A stretch of DNA of 6,861 bases from an uncultured Mailhella sp. (GTDB lineage: Bacteria; Desulfobacterota; Desulfovibrionia; Desulfovibrionales; Desulfovibrionaceae), in the NCBI GenBank assembly GCA_944324625.1, contig CALUWZ010000090.1, positions 1-6,861 of the forward strand, written 5' to 3'. Under the pieces are notes generated by a model. It searched no databases and was not told the origin of the DNA. It saw nothing but the letters and a program-made list of their open reading frames with translations. Below, in pieces: positions 1 through 6,192 of this stretch. A program made the translations under genes and the position numbers. How positions within the stretch are numbered: the stretch's first letter is position 1; each line of letters starts with the position of its first letter.

Positions 1-1
1 A

Positions 2-715
2 AACAACGTAAAGAAAATTTATTCCATTCTGCCCTTTGAAGAAGAATTTTACAGGGAAAACAATGTTTCCATCAAATATATAGGCAATCCTCTGGTGCAG
101 GTTGTCAATGCCGAAAAGTATAAGGATATCGAGCCGTGCCGCGGAAGAATAGCTTTATTGCCGGGAAGCAGGAAAAAAGAAGTCAGTTCGCTGCTCCCTG
201 TTTTTGCCGAAACTGCGCAGCGCATGCTTGCCAATAATCCCGATTTTTCTTTTCATCTTATACAGGCTCCGCATTTTTCCGAAGAATATCTGCGTTCTTA
301 CTGGAATTGTTCCGTTCCTCTTCATTTTGTCAAGCCTGAAAACCGTTATGAATTTCTGGCAGGCTGTGAAATGGCGTTGGCGGCATCCGGCACTGCCGTG
401 CTCGAAACAGCACTTCTGAATCTGCCGACAATTGTCACGTATAAGGTGAAACCGTTTTCGTATCTGCTCGGAAAACTTTTTATTCATGTAAAATTTGTCA
501 GTCTGCCCAATCTTATTTTGGGAAAAGAGCTTTTTCCCGAATTTTTGCAGGAACGGGCCAATTCTGAAGCGTTGGCTGAAACTGCGCTGTCTTGGCATTA
601 TCACGCTGCAGTGCCTCATGCAATCCGCAATGGCTGTGCGCAAATTCGGGAGAAAATGGGCAGCGGCGACAGCGCAGACCGCTTTGCGGAAGATTTTCTC
701 AAAGAATTTGTATAG
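2..715 (+). CDS. lpxB: Lipid-A-disaccharide synthase, C-terminal part (5' end outside window)
   Basis: LpxB is a GT-B fold, family GT19 glycosyltransferase at the inner membrane. It joins UDP-2,3-diacylglucosamine to lipid X to form the lipid A disaccharide, releasing UDP. The open frame enters from the left edge at base 2 and encodes about 237 residues before a TAG stop, so roughly the N-terminal third is missing (family members are about 380 residues). Family landmarks appear in the expected order: ILPFEEEFY followed by YIGNPL; the nucleotide-sugar loop IALLPGSRKKEV; the acceptor/donor stretch ALAASGTAVLETALLNLPTIVTYK; and VSLPNLILGKELFPEFLQ near the end. No disruption is visible. The next gene has its own promoter, so lpxB is probably the last gene of an upstream transcript, although I see no clear terminator after it. 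The family assignment is confident. Confidence 0.93.
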   Translation, partial: NNVKKIYSILPFEEEFYRENNVSIKYIGNPLVQVVNAEKYKDIEPCRGRIALLPGSRKKEVSSLLPVFAETAQRMLANNPDFSFHLIQAPHFSEEYLRSYWNCSVPLHFVKPENRYEFLAGCEMALAASGTAVLETALLNLPTIVTYKVKPFSYLLGKLFIHVKFVSLPNLILGKELFPEFLQERANSEALAETALSWHYHAAVPHAIRNGCAQIREKMGSGDSADRFAEDFLKEFV

Positions 716-736
716 TTTTTTGTACGCAAACGTAGC

Positions 737-765
737 TTGACAGATTTTTTTTAACAAGGTAAATT
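737..765 (+). promoter_or_regulatory. Sigma70-type promoter for the M23 peptidase gene
   Basis: A perfect -35 box TTGACA (737-742) is separated by 17 bases from a -10-like TAAATT (760-765, 4 of 6 to consensus). Transcription would start near 772, giving a leader of about 50 bases before the ATG at 822. It lies in the 106-base gap after lpxB and is the only good promoter seen upstream of the peptidase and PAP2-like genes. Confidence 0.65.
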
Positions 766-821
766 AGTTAAGGATTTATCAATTAAAGAAAAGTAAAGAA
801 AAGATTGAAAACGAGGCTCTT

Positions 822-1724
822 ATGCTTTTTAAAAAATATCAGGTTTTTGTTTTTGATGAAAAAAGCGGAAAAAAGCGCAGTTTTACTTTTAAATCATCTC
901 TGTTTGCCTATGTATTTTTGTTCTTGGTTGCCCTTGTCGGCATAAACGGTTTTTTTGTGCAGTATTTTTTAAGTACCAAGGACATGAAAAAAGATTTGGT
1001 TTTTGCCGAACGTGAAATTGAAGAAAAAGAAAGCCGTCTTGTGGGAATTTTGGCTGAACTTGAAGTTTTGCGCGAAGATATCAACAGAATACGCCAGTTT
1101 GACAATCAGTTGAAAATGCTCGTTGGCGAAAAAACTCTTACAGAAGAAAGTTCTATGGGCGGTATTGAGTCCGAGGATTTTAAAGTGGATATGCTTCCGC
1201 TGCACAGACAGGAACTTGCCTCCCGCAAAATTCTCGGATATATACGTGAATTAAAAAAAGATTCCCGTCTTGAAGAAATCATTCAGCAGGATTTGATTGT
1301 TTTTATGAACGAAAGCACTCAGAAGCTTGCGTCCATTCCGTCCATTATTCCTGCTCAGGGCTTTATTACTTCCCGTTTCGGGTACAGGACTTCTCCGTTT
1401 ACCGGAAGCAAGCAGCTGCATAAAGGCCTTGACGTTTCGGCTCCTGTCGGTACCAAAATCATTGCCCCTGCAGACGGCAAAGTTGTTTTTGCACAGCGTG
1501 ACGGTGCTTACGGCCTGAGTGTTGAAATTGATCACGGCAACGGCATTATTACCCGTTATGCGCACATGTCAAAATTTAACGTAAAGCGCGGTGACAAAAT
1601 CAAACGCGGTGAACTTATCGGCTTGGTAGGAAATACCGGCCGTTCCACAGGTGCTCACCTGCACTATGAAGTGATCGTGAACGGTGTTCATACCAATCCG
1701 ATGGCATATATTGTAGAAAAATAG
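822..1724 (+). CDS. Membrane-anchored M23 family (LytM-type) zinc endopeptidase
   Basis: This is a 300-residue periplasmic murein hydrolase or hydrolase-like protein anchored in the inner membrane. A short basic cytoplasmic head is followed by one membrane segment (about 27-49) and a charged, probably coiled-coil stretch (about 55-100). A linker then leads to a C-terminal LytM/peptidase M23 domain (about 180-300). All zinc and catalytic positions are present: H200 and D204 (HKGLD), H248 (RYAHMS), and H279/H281 in the HLH motif. Unlike EnvC-type activators, it should therefore be able to cleave peptidoglycan cross-links. The start is supported by GAGG at 813-816, five bases before the ATG. The PAP2-like gene follows after 17 bases with no intervening terminator, so the two are probably cotranscribed. 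The membrane, coiled-coil and M23 layout resembles MepM/NlpD-like and delta-proteobacterial M23 proteins. The exact bond cleaved cannot be told. Confidence 0.9.
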   Translation: MLFKKYQVFVFDEKSGKKRSFTFKSSLFAYVFLFLVALVGINGFFVQYFLSTKDMKKDLVFAEREIEEKESRLVGILAELEVLREDINRIRQFDNQLKMLVGEKTLTEESSMGGIESEDFKVDMLPLHRQELASRKILGYIRELKKDSRLEEIIQQDLIVFMNESTQKLASIPSIIPAQGFITSRFGYRTSPFTGSKQLHKGLDVSAPVGTKIIAPADGKVVFAQRDGAYGLSVEIDHGNGIITRYAHMSKFNVKRGDKIKRGELIGLVGNTGRSTGAHLHYEVIVNGVHTNPMAYIVEK

Positions 1725-1741
1725 GTTTAGGTTTTTTTATC

Positions 1742-2500
1742 ATGTTCAGTTCTTTGGAAGATTTGCTCTTTGAATTTTTTAACATGTATTTGAGAAGTTC
1801 ATTCTTGGATATTGTTTTGCCTTTGTTTGAAAGTTCGTTGCCCGTATTTTTGGTGGCGGTGATTTCTTTGTTTGTTTTTGCGGTTTACTGCAAAAAAACA
1901 TACGGCGATATGCTGTGCCGCTTCTTTTTGTTTTTTGCCATGATGGGATTGTCTGCTGTGTTTGCCCACGAAGGTTCAAAGTTTTTTGCTTTTGAGCGTC
2001 CAAGGCCTTATCAGGAAATAGCGGGCACCATGTATTATAATTCCAAAGAAAATGTATGGCTGCAGGCACAATATGCCCAAAGTCAGGGGTATAATCCCTA
2101 TCCTCAGACTGTACAGGAAGAATCCGCCGAAATAAACGATGAAAGCACTGCGGCAAAAATTCCCGCAATTTCCGCAGAGAATGAAAACGGTGCTGAAACG
2201 GCAAAAAATCCATTGAATATTGATTTGAGCAAGATTAAGGTTATTGACGGTTCTGCCAAGCTTTATCCTTCATCCGTCCTCAGCATCAGTATGGCAATTG
2301 CTTTTGTGATAGCCTTATTGATGGCCAAATCAAGCCCTTATATTTATTTGTTCCCTGCGATTATCGGCTGGGCCCAGATTTATACGGGAAATGCCTATTT
2401 GTCAGATATTTTGGTGGGCTGGATAGTTGGCATTTTGGCTGTTGTGGGGGCATGGCTCTGCTTTGCTTTTTTCTTCAGGCTTACGGGCAGAAATTCATAA
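1742..2500 (+). CDS. PAP2-fold integral membrane protein with degenerate phosphatase motifs (probable pseudoenzyme)
   Basis: This 252-residue membrane protein matches the type 2 phosphatidic acid phosphatase (PAP2) layout, but its active site is eroded. Motif 1 is recognisable as K80...R86-P-R-P89, with the lysine to last RP spacing one residue longer than the usual KX6RP. Motif 2, normally PSGH, reads PSSV (176-179), so its histidine is gone. Motif 3, normally SRX5HX3D, keeps its exact spacing but reads A211-Q212...A218...D222: arginine became glutamine, the nucleophilic histidine became alanine, and only the aspartate remains. Hydrophobic segments lie at about 19-46, 58-76, 180-212 and 220-246. 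Between motifs 1 and 2 is a long polar, acidic, Ala/Glu/Asn-rich insert (about 95-170), predicted periplasmic. The start follows the M23 stop by 17 bases with a weak AGG (1729-1731), and a terminator follows. PAP2 enzymes act on lipid phosphates or undecaprenyl pyrophosphate. This one probably does not catalyse and may bind lipid or support the peptidase; that role is inference. Confidence 0.75.
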   Translation: MFSSLEDLLFEFFNMYLRSSFLDIVLPLFESSLPVFLVAVISLFVFAVYCKKTYGDMLCRFFLFFAMMGLSAVFAHEGSKFFAFERPRPYQEIAGTMYYNSKENVWLQAQYAQSQGYNPYPQTVQEESAEINDESTAAKIPAISAENENGAETAKNPLNIDLSKIKVIDGSAKLYPSSVLSISMAIAFVIALLMAKSSPYIYLFPAIIGWAQIYTGNAYLSDILVGWIVGILAVVGAWLCFAFFFRLTGRNS

Positions 2501-2515
2501 AAAGTTAAATATACA

Positions 2516-2545
2516 AAGCGTTGCAGCAGCTGCAGCGCTTTTTTT
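2516..2545 (+). terminator. Intrinsic terminator after the M23/PAP2-like unit
   Basis: A GC-rich hairpin pairs 2516-2526 with 2530-2540 (AAGCG with CGCTT at the base, GCAG with CTGC at the top, one G-T wobble, three-base loop). It runs into a T tract at 2539-2545. It starts 15 bases after the PAP2-like stop and separates that unit from upp. Confidence 0.85.
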
Positions 2546-2569
2546 ATGGGCTGAGAAAAATTTAAAATC

Positions 2570-2597
2570 TTGACCAATTAAGCAATTTCTTTATAAT
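2570..2597 (+). promoter_or_regulatory. Sigma70-type promoter for upp
   Basis: The -35 box TTGACC (2570-2575) and a perfect -10 box TATAAT (2592-2597) are 16 bases apart. The predicted start of transcription is near 2604, leaving a leader of about 34 bases. It lies just downstream of the preceding terminator, consistent with an independent uracil salvage transcript. No riboswitch-sized leader is present. Confidence 0.8.
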
Positions 2598-2627
2598 AAA
2601 ATCAATCCGATATAACTGTAACCAAAT

Positions 2628-2631
2628 GGAG
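2628..2631 (+). promoter_or_regulatory. Ribosome binding site that sets the upp start
   Basis: GGAG lies six bases before the ATG at 2638. An upstream in-frame ATG at 2626 overlaps this site and would add only MEIC, which is not typical of the family. The 2638 start, beginning [10 protein letters not shown], fits known Upp N-termini. Confidence 0.8.
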
Positions 2632-2637
2632 ATTTGT

Positions 2638-3264
2638 ATGGCTTTGCATGTTGTTGATCATCCGCTTGTCAAGCATAAATTGGGACTTTTGCGCAAGGCT
2701 GAAACGTCCACCAGTGAATTTCGCGCCCTTGCCAAAGAAATTACCCGTTTTCTCATGTATGAGGTAACAAGGGATTTTCCTTTGGAAAAGAAAATTGAAA
2801 CCGGCTGGGCAGGTCCTGTGGAAGTGGATTACATACCCGGAAAAATGGCCACTATTGTGCCGATTTTGCGTGCAGGACTCGGCCTTATGGACGGTGCTCT
2901 TGATATGGTGCCCGGCTGCAAAATCAGCGTTGTCGGTTTGTACCGCAATGAAGAAACTTTGGAACCGGTTGAATATTATGTCAAGCTTGCCAAGGACATT
3001 GCCAACCGAGACGCCATTATTCTTGATCCGATGCTTGCCACGGGCGGTTCATTGATAGCATGCATTGAATTGCTGAAACGTCAAAACGTGAAGAAAATAT
3101 ACAGTTTAAATCTTGTATGTGCTCCTGAAGGCGTACAAAAAGTTTTGGATGCTCATCCTGATGTGGAAATTTATACGGCAGCCCTTGATGAGTGTCTGAA
3201 TGAACACGGCTATATTTTGCCGGGGCTCGGCGATGCGGGCGACAGATTGTTCGGTACGAAATAA
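2638..3264 (+). CDS. upp: Uracil phosphoribosyltransferase
   Basis: Upp is a cytoplasmic salvage enzyme that condenses uracil with PRPP to give UMP and pyrophosphate. The protein has 208 residues, the normal family length. Visible landmarks are the N-terminal [24 protein letters not shown] (about 74-83, R78 at the PRPP site); the PRPP-binding loop [11 protein letters not shown] (about 128-138, D130 in the DPMLATGG core); and the uracil-recognition C-terminus [21 protein letters not shown]'s core [12 protein letters not shown]. No key residue appears altered. It is read from its own promoter and is followed 62 bases later by a uracil permease. That gives a compact uptake-and-salvage pair of the upp-uraA type common in bacteria. 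A terminator-like hairpin sits between the two genes. Identification is very secure. Confidence 0.97.
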   Translation: MALHVVDHPLVKHKLGLLRKAETSTSEFRALAKEITRFLMYEVTRDFPLEKKIETGWAGPVEVDYIPGKMATIVPILRAGLGLMDGALDMVPGCKISVVGLYRNEETLEPVEYYVKLAKDIANRDAIILDPMLATGGSLIACIELLKRQNVKKIYSLNLVCAPEGVQKVLDAHPDVEIYTAALDECLNEHGYILPGLGDAGDRLFGTK

Positions 3265-3286
3265 TTAAAATAAAACATTTCAAAGA

Positions 3287-3315
3287 AAAAGATTGCTTGC
3301 ATGGCAATCTTTTTT
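3287..3315 (+). terminator. Terminator-like hairpin between upp and the uracil permease (possible attenuator)
   Basis: AAAAGATTGC (3287-3296) pairs with GCAATCTTTT (3304-3313) around a seven-base loop and runs into T residues at 3310-3315. It ends three bases before the permease Shine-Dalgarno GGGGA (3318-3322). Any promoter for the permease would therefore lie upstream of the hairpin, so permease transcripts must cross it. It may act as a partial terminator lowering permease output relative to upp, or as a regulated attenuator. No alternative antiterminator pairing was identified by eye. Confidence 0.7.
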
Positions 3316-3326
3316 ATGGGGAACGC

Positions 3327-4598
3327 ATGGAACAGACAACCTACAATTTCCGTTTCAGGGATGCAATTATCGGTGCGCAGATGCTTTTGGTTGCTTTCGG
3401 CGCATTGGTGTTGGTTCCGCTTTTGACCGGTCTTGACAGCAACGTGGCCTTGTTTACTGCTGGCGTCGGCACGTTATTATTCCAGATCATCACCAAGGGA
3501 CAGGTACCTGTATTTTTGGCTTCTTCCTTTGCTTTTATTGCGCCGATAAATTACGGAGTACAGACATGGGGCCTGACGGCAACGCTTGGCGGCATGATTG
3601 CTGTCGGTTTCTTTTATATGGTTTTGAGTTTTGTTATTAAAGTCCGCGGTGTCGGCTTTATCGTGAATTTGCTTCCTCCCATTGTAACCGGTTCTGTCAT
3701 TGCCGTTATCGGTTTGATCCTTGCGCCCACGGGCATGAAAATGGCAATGGGCATTGCCGGGACGGAACAGGTTATTCCGCAGAGTACGGCATTGGTAATT
3801 TCCATGTCTTCTCTTGTCGCAACAATTTTGGTAACAATTTTGGGTAAGGGGATTTTGCGCCTTTTGCCGATTATCGTGGGCATTGTGGTTGGCTGCATTG
3901 TGTCTGCTTTTATGGGCGTATTGGATTTATCCCCTGTTGCAAAGGCTGAATGGTTCGGTTTGCCGAATTTTACTTTTCCGACCTTTGAGCTTGCGCCGAT
4001 AATTTATTTTATTCCCGTTGCTTTGGCTCCTGCCATTGAGCATTTTGGGGACGTGCTGGCCATCAGTTCTGTAACGGGCAAAAATTTTATTGAAAAACCT
4101 GGTGTAAGCCGCACCATGTTGGGTGACGGTCTTGCCACTTCTCTTGCCTGCCTGTTCGGAGGACCGCCGAACACTACGTATTCTGAAGTTACAGGAGCCG
4201 TTGCGCTGACAAGAAGTTTTAATCCTGCCATCATGACATGGGCAGCCATTGCCGCTATCCTGCTTTCCTGCGTAGGAAAGCTCGGGGCTGTGCTTTCCTG
4301 TGTTCCCATGCCTGTTATGGGCGGTATTATGATTCTGCTTTTTGGCAGCATCATGGTTGTGGGTCTGAATACCTTGGTGCAGAGCAGGGAAAATTTAATG
4401 GAAACCCGCAATCTTGTTATTGTTGCCATGGTTATTATTTTCGGTATCGGCGGCATCAGCGTGGATATAGGTGATTTTCACTTGGGCGGAATAGGTCTTG
4501 CTGCCATTATCGGTGTTTTTTTAAATTTGATTTTGCCGGGTAAAAAATATCATCACACGGATATTCTCCATTCTGCGAAAGGCAAAGAAAAGCAATGA
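3327..4598 (+). CDS. uraA: Uracil permease, NCS2 family (UraA/PyrP type)
   Basis: This 423-residue inner-membrane transporter of the nucleobase:cation symporter-2 family probably imports uracil with protons and feeds Upp. The hydrophobic profile fits the 14-helix UraA fold. Diagnostic segments are PVFLASSFAFIAPI (about 61-74, matching the UraA SSFAF element), IEHFGD with E238 (the UraA E241 position), and PPNTTYSEVTG with E287 (the UraA E290 position). The two glutamates are 49 residues apart, as in E. coli UraA. Two positions differ from E. coli UraA: D242 stands where UraA has H245, and the YGEN motif reads YSEV. Such changes occur across NCS2, so substrate is assigned mainly from the upp neighbour. 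ATG 3327 was chosen because GGGGA lies four bases upstream and MEQTTYNF begins the conserved region. An in-frame TTG at 3297 sits in the hairpin loop and is unlikely to be used. No clear terminator follows. Confidence 0.92.
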   Translation: MEQTTYNFRFRDAIIGAQMLLVAFGALVLVPLLTGLDSNVALFTAGVGTLLFQIITKGQVPVFLASSFAFIAPINYGVQTWGLTATLGGMIAVGFFYMVLSFVIKVRGVGFIVNLLPPIVTGSVIAVIGLILAPTGMKMAMGIAGTEQVIPQSTALVISMSSLVATILVTILGKGILRLLPIIVGIVVGCIVSAFMGVLDLSPVAKAEWFGLPNFTFPTFELAPIIYFIPVALAPAIEHFGDVLAISSVTGKNFIEKPGVSRTMLGDGLATSLACLFGGPPNTTYSEVTGAVALTRSFNPAIMTWAAIAAILLSCVGKLGAVLSCVPMPVMGGIMILLFGSIMVVGLNTLVQSRENLMETRNLVIVAMVIIFGIGGISVDIGDFHLGGIGLAAIIGVFLNLILPGKKYHHTDILHSAKGKEKQ

Positions 4599-4655
4599 GA
4601 TAGCAGTATGTCGGCACTGTGAAGCAAAATTTTAATAAAATAAGAAAGTTTTTTC

Positions 4656-4683
4656 TTGACAAATGCGCAGATTTTAGTAAATT
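4656..4683 (+). promoter_or_regulatory. Promoter for tRNA-Asn
   Basis: A perfect -35 TTGACA (4656-4661) is 16 bases from a -10-like TAAATT (4678-4683), the same -10 hexamer as in the M23 promoter. Transcription would begin around 4690, about seven bases before the mature tRNA 5' end, so only a very short leader would be processed. Confidence 0.75.
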
Positions 4684-4696
4684 CAATTTCGGTTGT

Positions 4697-4772
4697 TCCC
4701 CGATAGCTCAATAGGCAGAGCGGGTGACTGTTAATCACTAGGTTGGCGGTTCAAGTCCGTCTCGGGGAGCCA
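4697..4772 (+). tRNA. tRNA-Asn (anticodon GTT)
   Basis: A complete 76-base cloverleaf can be folded by eye. The acceptor stem TCCCCGA (4697-4703) pairs perfectly with TCGGGGA (4762-4768). The D stem is GCTC/GAGC (4706-4709 with 4718-4721). The anticodon stem GGTGA/TCACT (4723-4727 with 4735-4739) holds loop CTGTTAA with anticodon GTT at 4730-4732, reading Asn codons AAC and AAU. The T stem GGCGG/CCGTC encloses TTCAAGT. Discriminator G4769 is followed by an encoded CCA (4770-4772). A dedicated promoter and terminator flank it, so it is a single-gene unit. The tRNA 3' end is not duplicated downstream, so no integration is evident. Confidence 0.97.
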
Positions 4773-4780
4773 GAAATTTC

Positions 4781-4813
4781 AAGCTGTCTTACTCTTTGTA
4801 AGACAGCTTTTTT
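4781..4813 (+). terminator. Intrinsic terminator after tRNA-Asn
   Basis: A perfect 12-bp stem, AAGCTGTCTTAC (4781-4792) with GTAAGACAGCTT (4798-4809), closes a five-base loop and continues into a T run (4808-4813). It starts eight bases after the tRNA CCA. On the opposite strand the stem lacks a following T run, so it should act mainly on the + strand. Confidence 0.92.
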
Positions 4814-4991
4814 ATTTAATCTGAAAAATGTTTGTTGTGTCTGTCATGGGCAGTTTTTCTGAAATTTTTTGAAAGCCTGACTGCAGCGGATTTTCAGCCT
4901 GCCGTGTGTCAGCAGGCTGTATAAATCGGGATATGCCGCCTGTTTTTTGCTTTTATGTGTTTGTCGGAAGTACGGCGTCGTTATTGAAGCT
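4814..4991. other. Convergent intergenic spacer, no supported gene
   Basis: This stretch separates the + strand tRNA unit from the end of the - strand AAA15-like gene. It holds an 8-bp inverted repeat, CAGCCTGC (4895-4902) with GCAGGCTG (4912-4919) and a nine-base loop. There is no T run on the - strand side, so it is at best a poor terminator for the converging gene. A 64-codon open frame on the - strand (4844-5038) has no ribosome binding site or recognisable protein pattern and is not called. Confidence 0.5.
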
Positions 4992-6107
4992 TTATGAAAT
5001 GTACGGAACTGTTTCGCGGGTGAACGGATCTTTTGCATAAAACAGTTCTTCTTTTCTTAAAGGGGCGGATGTGAACAGTCTGTCATCCGAACTTGAAAAG
5101 AAGATTTGATTAAAGCAGTCATGTCTGTCCGTTAAAAACGCTTTTATAAGCAGCAGGCTGAAGATGCCTTTTGCAGTATCCGTGATATTTTGCAGTATAA
5201 AAAGACGGTATTTTTCGTTTTTTAAGGCATGCATGCAGGAAAGGAATTTTTGCAGAAACTCTGCGGAACATTCAAAATCCGTTGTTATGGCATTGTTTGT
5301 ATCAGACTGTGTTTGCAGGAAAATTTTATGTGTGCTGCAGTGAACCGTAAACTTTTTATTTTTTATTTTGCCAAACTGCTGCAGCTGTTTTGGGGACAAA
5401 TAGGGGAGCAGTTCGTTTGCCTGTATGGTCATGCCGTTTAAAAGCTGCATGCCTTGTTCGGCATTTCCCCGTTCAGCCATAAAATCAAGAAAATTTTGTT
5501 CATGAAAATCAAAGAGTTCTTTGCGAAACCATGTATGCCCGGCACGAAGGTCGGCAGTGTGTTCGTTTTTTTCTTTGAAAAGAGATAAAACACAGGCATG
5601 TGCTTCTGTATTTTTAATGTACTCATAAAAATCTTTGTGCACGTTAAGAATAGGAAAATTTTGTTCAGCGCGCTGAAAAATATACGTGCCGTGTTCCGCG
5701 GCAAAAGGTTTTTGAGGATTGAAATCAAGATTTGTATACAGACTTTCCGTAACAATTTTATTTTGAGTTAAGCTTAAATTATACAAATACAGCGTGCCGA
5801 AAATGCGGAATACAAGGGAAAATTCCGCTTGTCCCTGAATGTGCCGCAAAAACGGAACGCAATTTTCGTGCTTCAGATTTGCACTGTCCGCCATAATGAG
5901 CTGACGCAGAAAGGACAGTGCGGCAAAAAAATTTTCTGCTGCCTGTGAGGGGAGTTTAAATGCCGCCGTCGGTATGAAGCTGCCTGAAAAGGTATTTTGC
6001 GTTATTTTGATGAGGTGATCGGAAAAAGCGTCATTGCTGCGGTCGGCAAAAAAAGAAAACGTATGGCTCAATCCGCCGAAATTTTTGATTTGAAAAGCAA
6101 GCAGCAT
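4992..6107 (-). CDS. AAA15/AbiLii-like SMC/ABC-fold protein lacking recognisable Walker motifs (tentative pseudo-ATPase)
   Basis: This 371-residue protein resembles the layout of AAA15-type (AbiLii/OLD-related) ATPases, but its nucleotide-binding motifs are gone. It opens with MLLAFQIKNFGGLSHTFSF, like the family's MLL.F.VKNF..F start. At 48-71, where AAIYG.NASGKS.L..AL.F is expected, it reads AAFKLPSQAAENFFAALSF, losing Walker A. Residues 84-124 match the usual strand-rich stretch (VPF...FSLVFRIFGTLYLYNLSL). At 279-286 the signature region reads ECSAEFLQ. At 302-313 the Walker B position reads LFILQNITDTAK, with Q306/N307 replacing D-E. At 334-345 the H-loop reads QIFFSSSDDRLF, with S340 replacing His. 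The family link is my by-eye alignment. ATG 6107 was chosen over in-frame starts further upstream (up to 6254) because it matches the family N-terminus and avoids both the upstream gene and its terminator. The ribosome site is weak (GGA, 6114-6116). The frame is open throughout, so recent decay is unlikely. Function is unknown. Confidence 0.6.
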   Translation of the reverse strand: MLLAFQIKNFGGLSHTFSFFADRSNDAFSDHLIKITQNTFSGSFIPTAAFKLPSQAAENFFAALSFLRQLIMADSANLKHENCVPFLRHIQGQAEFSLVFRIFGTLYLYNLSLTQNKIVTESLYTNLDFNPQKPFAAEHGTYIFQRAEQNFPILNVHKDFYEYIKNTEAHACVLSLFKEKNEHTADLRAGHTWFRKELFDFHEQNFLDFMAERGNAEQGMQLLNGMTIQANELLPYLSPKQLQQFGKIKNKKFTVHCSTHKIFLQTQSDTNNAITTDFECSAEFLQKFLSCMHALKNEKYRLFILQNITDTAKGIFSLLLIKAFLTDRHDCFNQIFFSSSDDRLFTSAPLRKEELFYAKDPFTRETVPYIS

Positions 6108-6130
6108 ATTGTATCCAGTAAAAATGTGAA

Positions 6131-6166
6131 TAAAAAATCCTTCTTTGTATGACTGCACAAAGAAGG
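6131..6166 (-). terminator. Intrinsic terminator after the zinc-ribbon gene
   Basis: Read on the - strand, CCTTCTTTGT (6166-6157) pairs perfectly over 10 bp with ACAAAGAAGG (6148-6139) around an eight-base loop. It is followed by A and then six T residues (6137-6132). It lies 26 bases after the zinc-ribbon stop and ends only about 24 bases before the ATG of the AAA15-like gene. Confidence 0.85.
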
Positions 6167-6192
6167 ACAGAAAATTATGCATGAAGCGGCTG

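Noticed and set aside
155..757. Long - strand open frame opposite lpxB
   Set aside because: It is antisense to a clearly conserved LpxB reading frame and shows no protein family pattern or ribosome site, so it is a shadow frame.
3297..3326. Upstream TTG start for the uracil permease
   Set aside because: It lies in the loop of the terminator-like hairpin and lacks a Shine-Dalgarno. ATG 3327 has GGGGA and begins the conserved sequence.
4004..4456. 150-codon - strand frame opposite the uracil permease
   Set aside because: It is the antisense of a conserved NCS2 membrane protein; its Met/Ile/Pro-rich composition is the expected mirror of that coding sequence.
4697..4772. tRNA-Asn as an integration site for a mobile element
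   Set aside because: No integrase gene and no repeated tRNA 3' end is visible downstream, and the tRNA is followed directly by its own terminator and a convergent chromosomal-type gene.
4844..5038. A 64-codon - strand frame that could be a frameshifted C-terminal continuation of the AAA15-like protein
   Set aside because: It does not resemble the usual end of the family, has no ribosome site, and the 371-residue frame already reaches the usual segment after the H-loop. A sequencing check would be needed to revive it.
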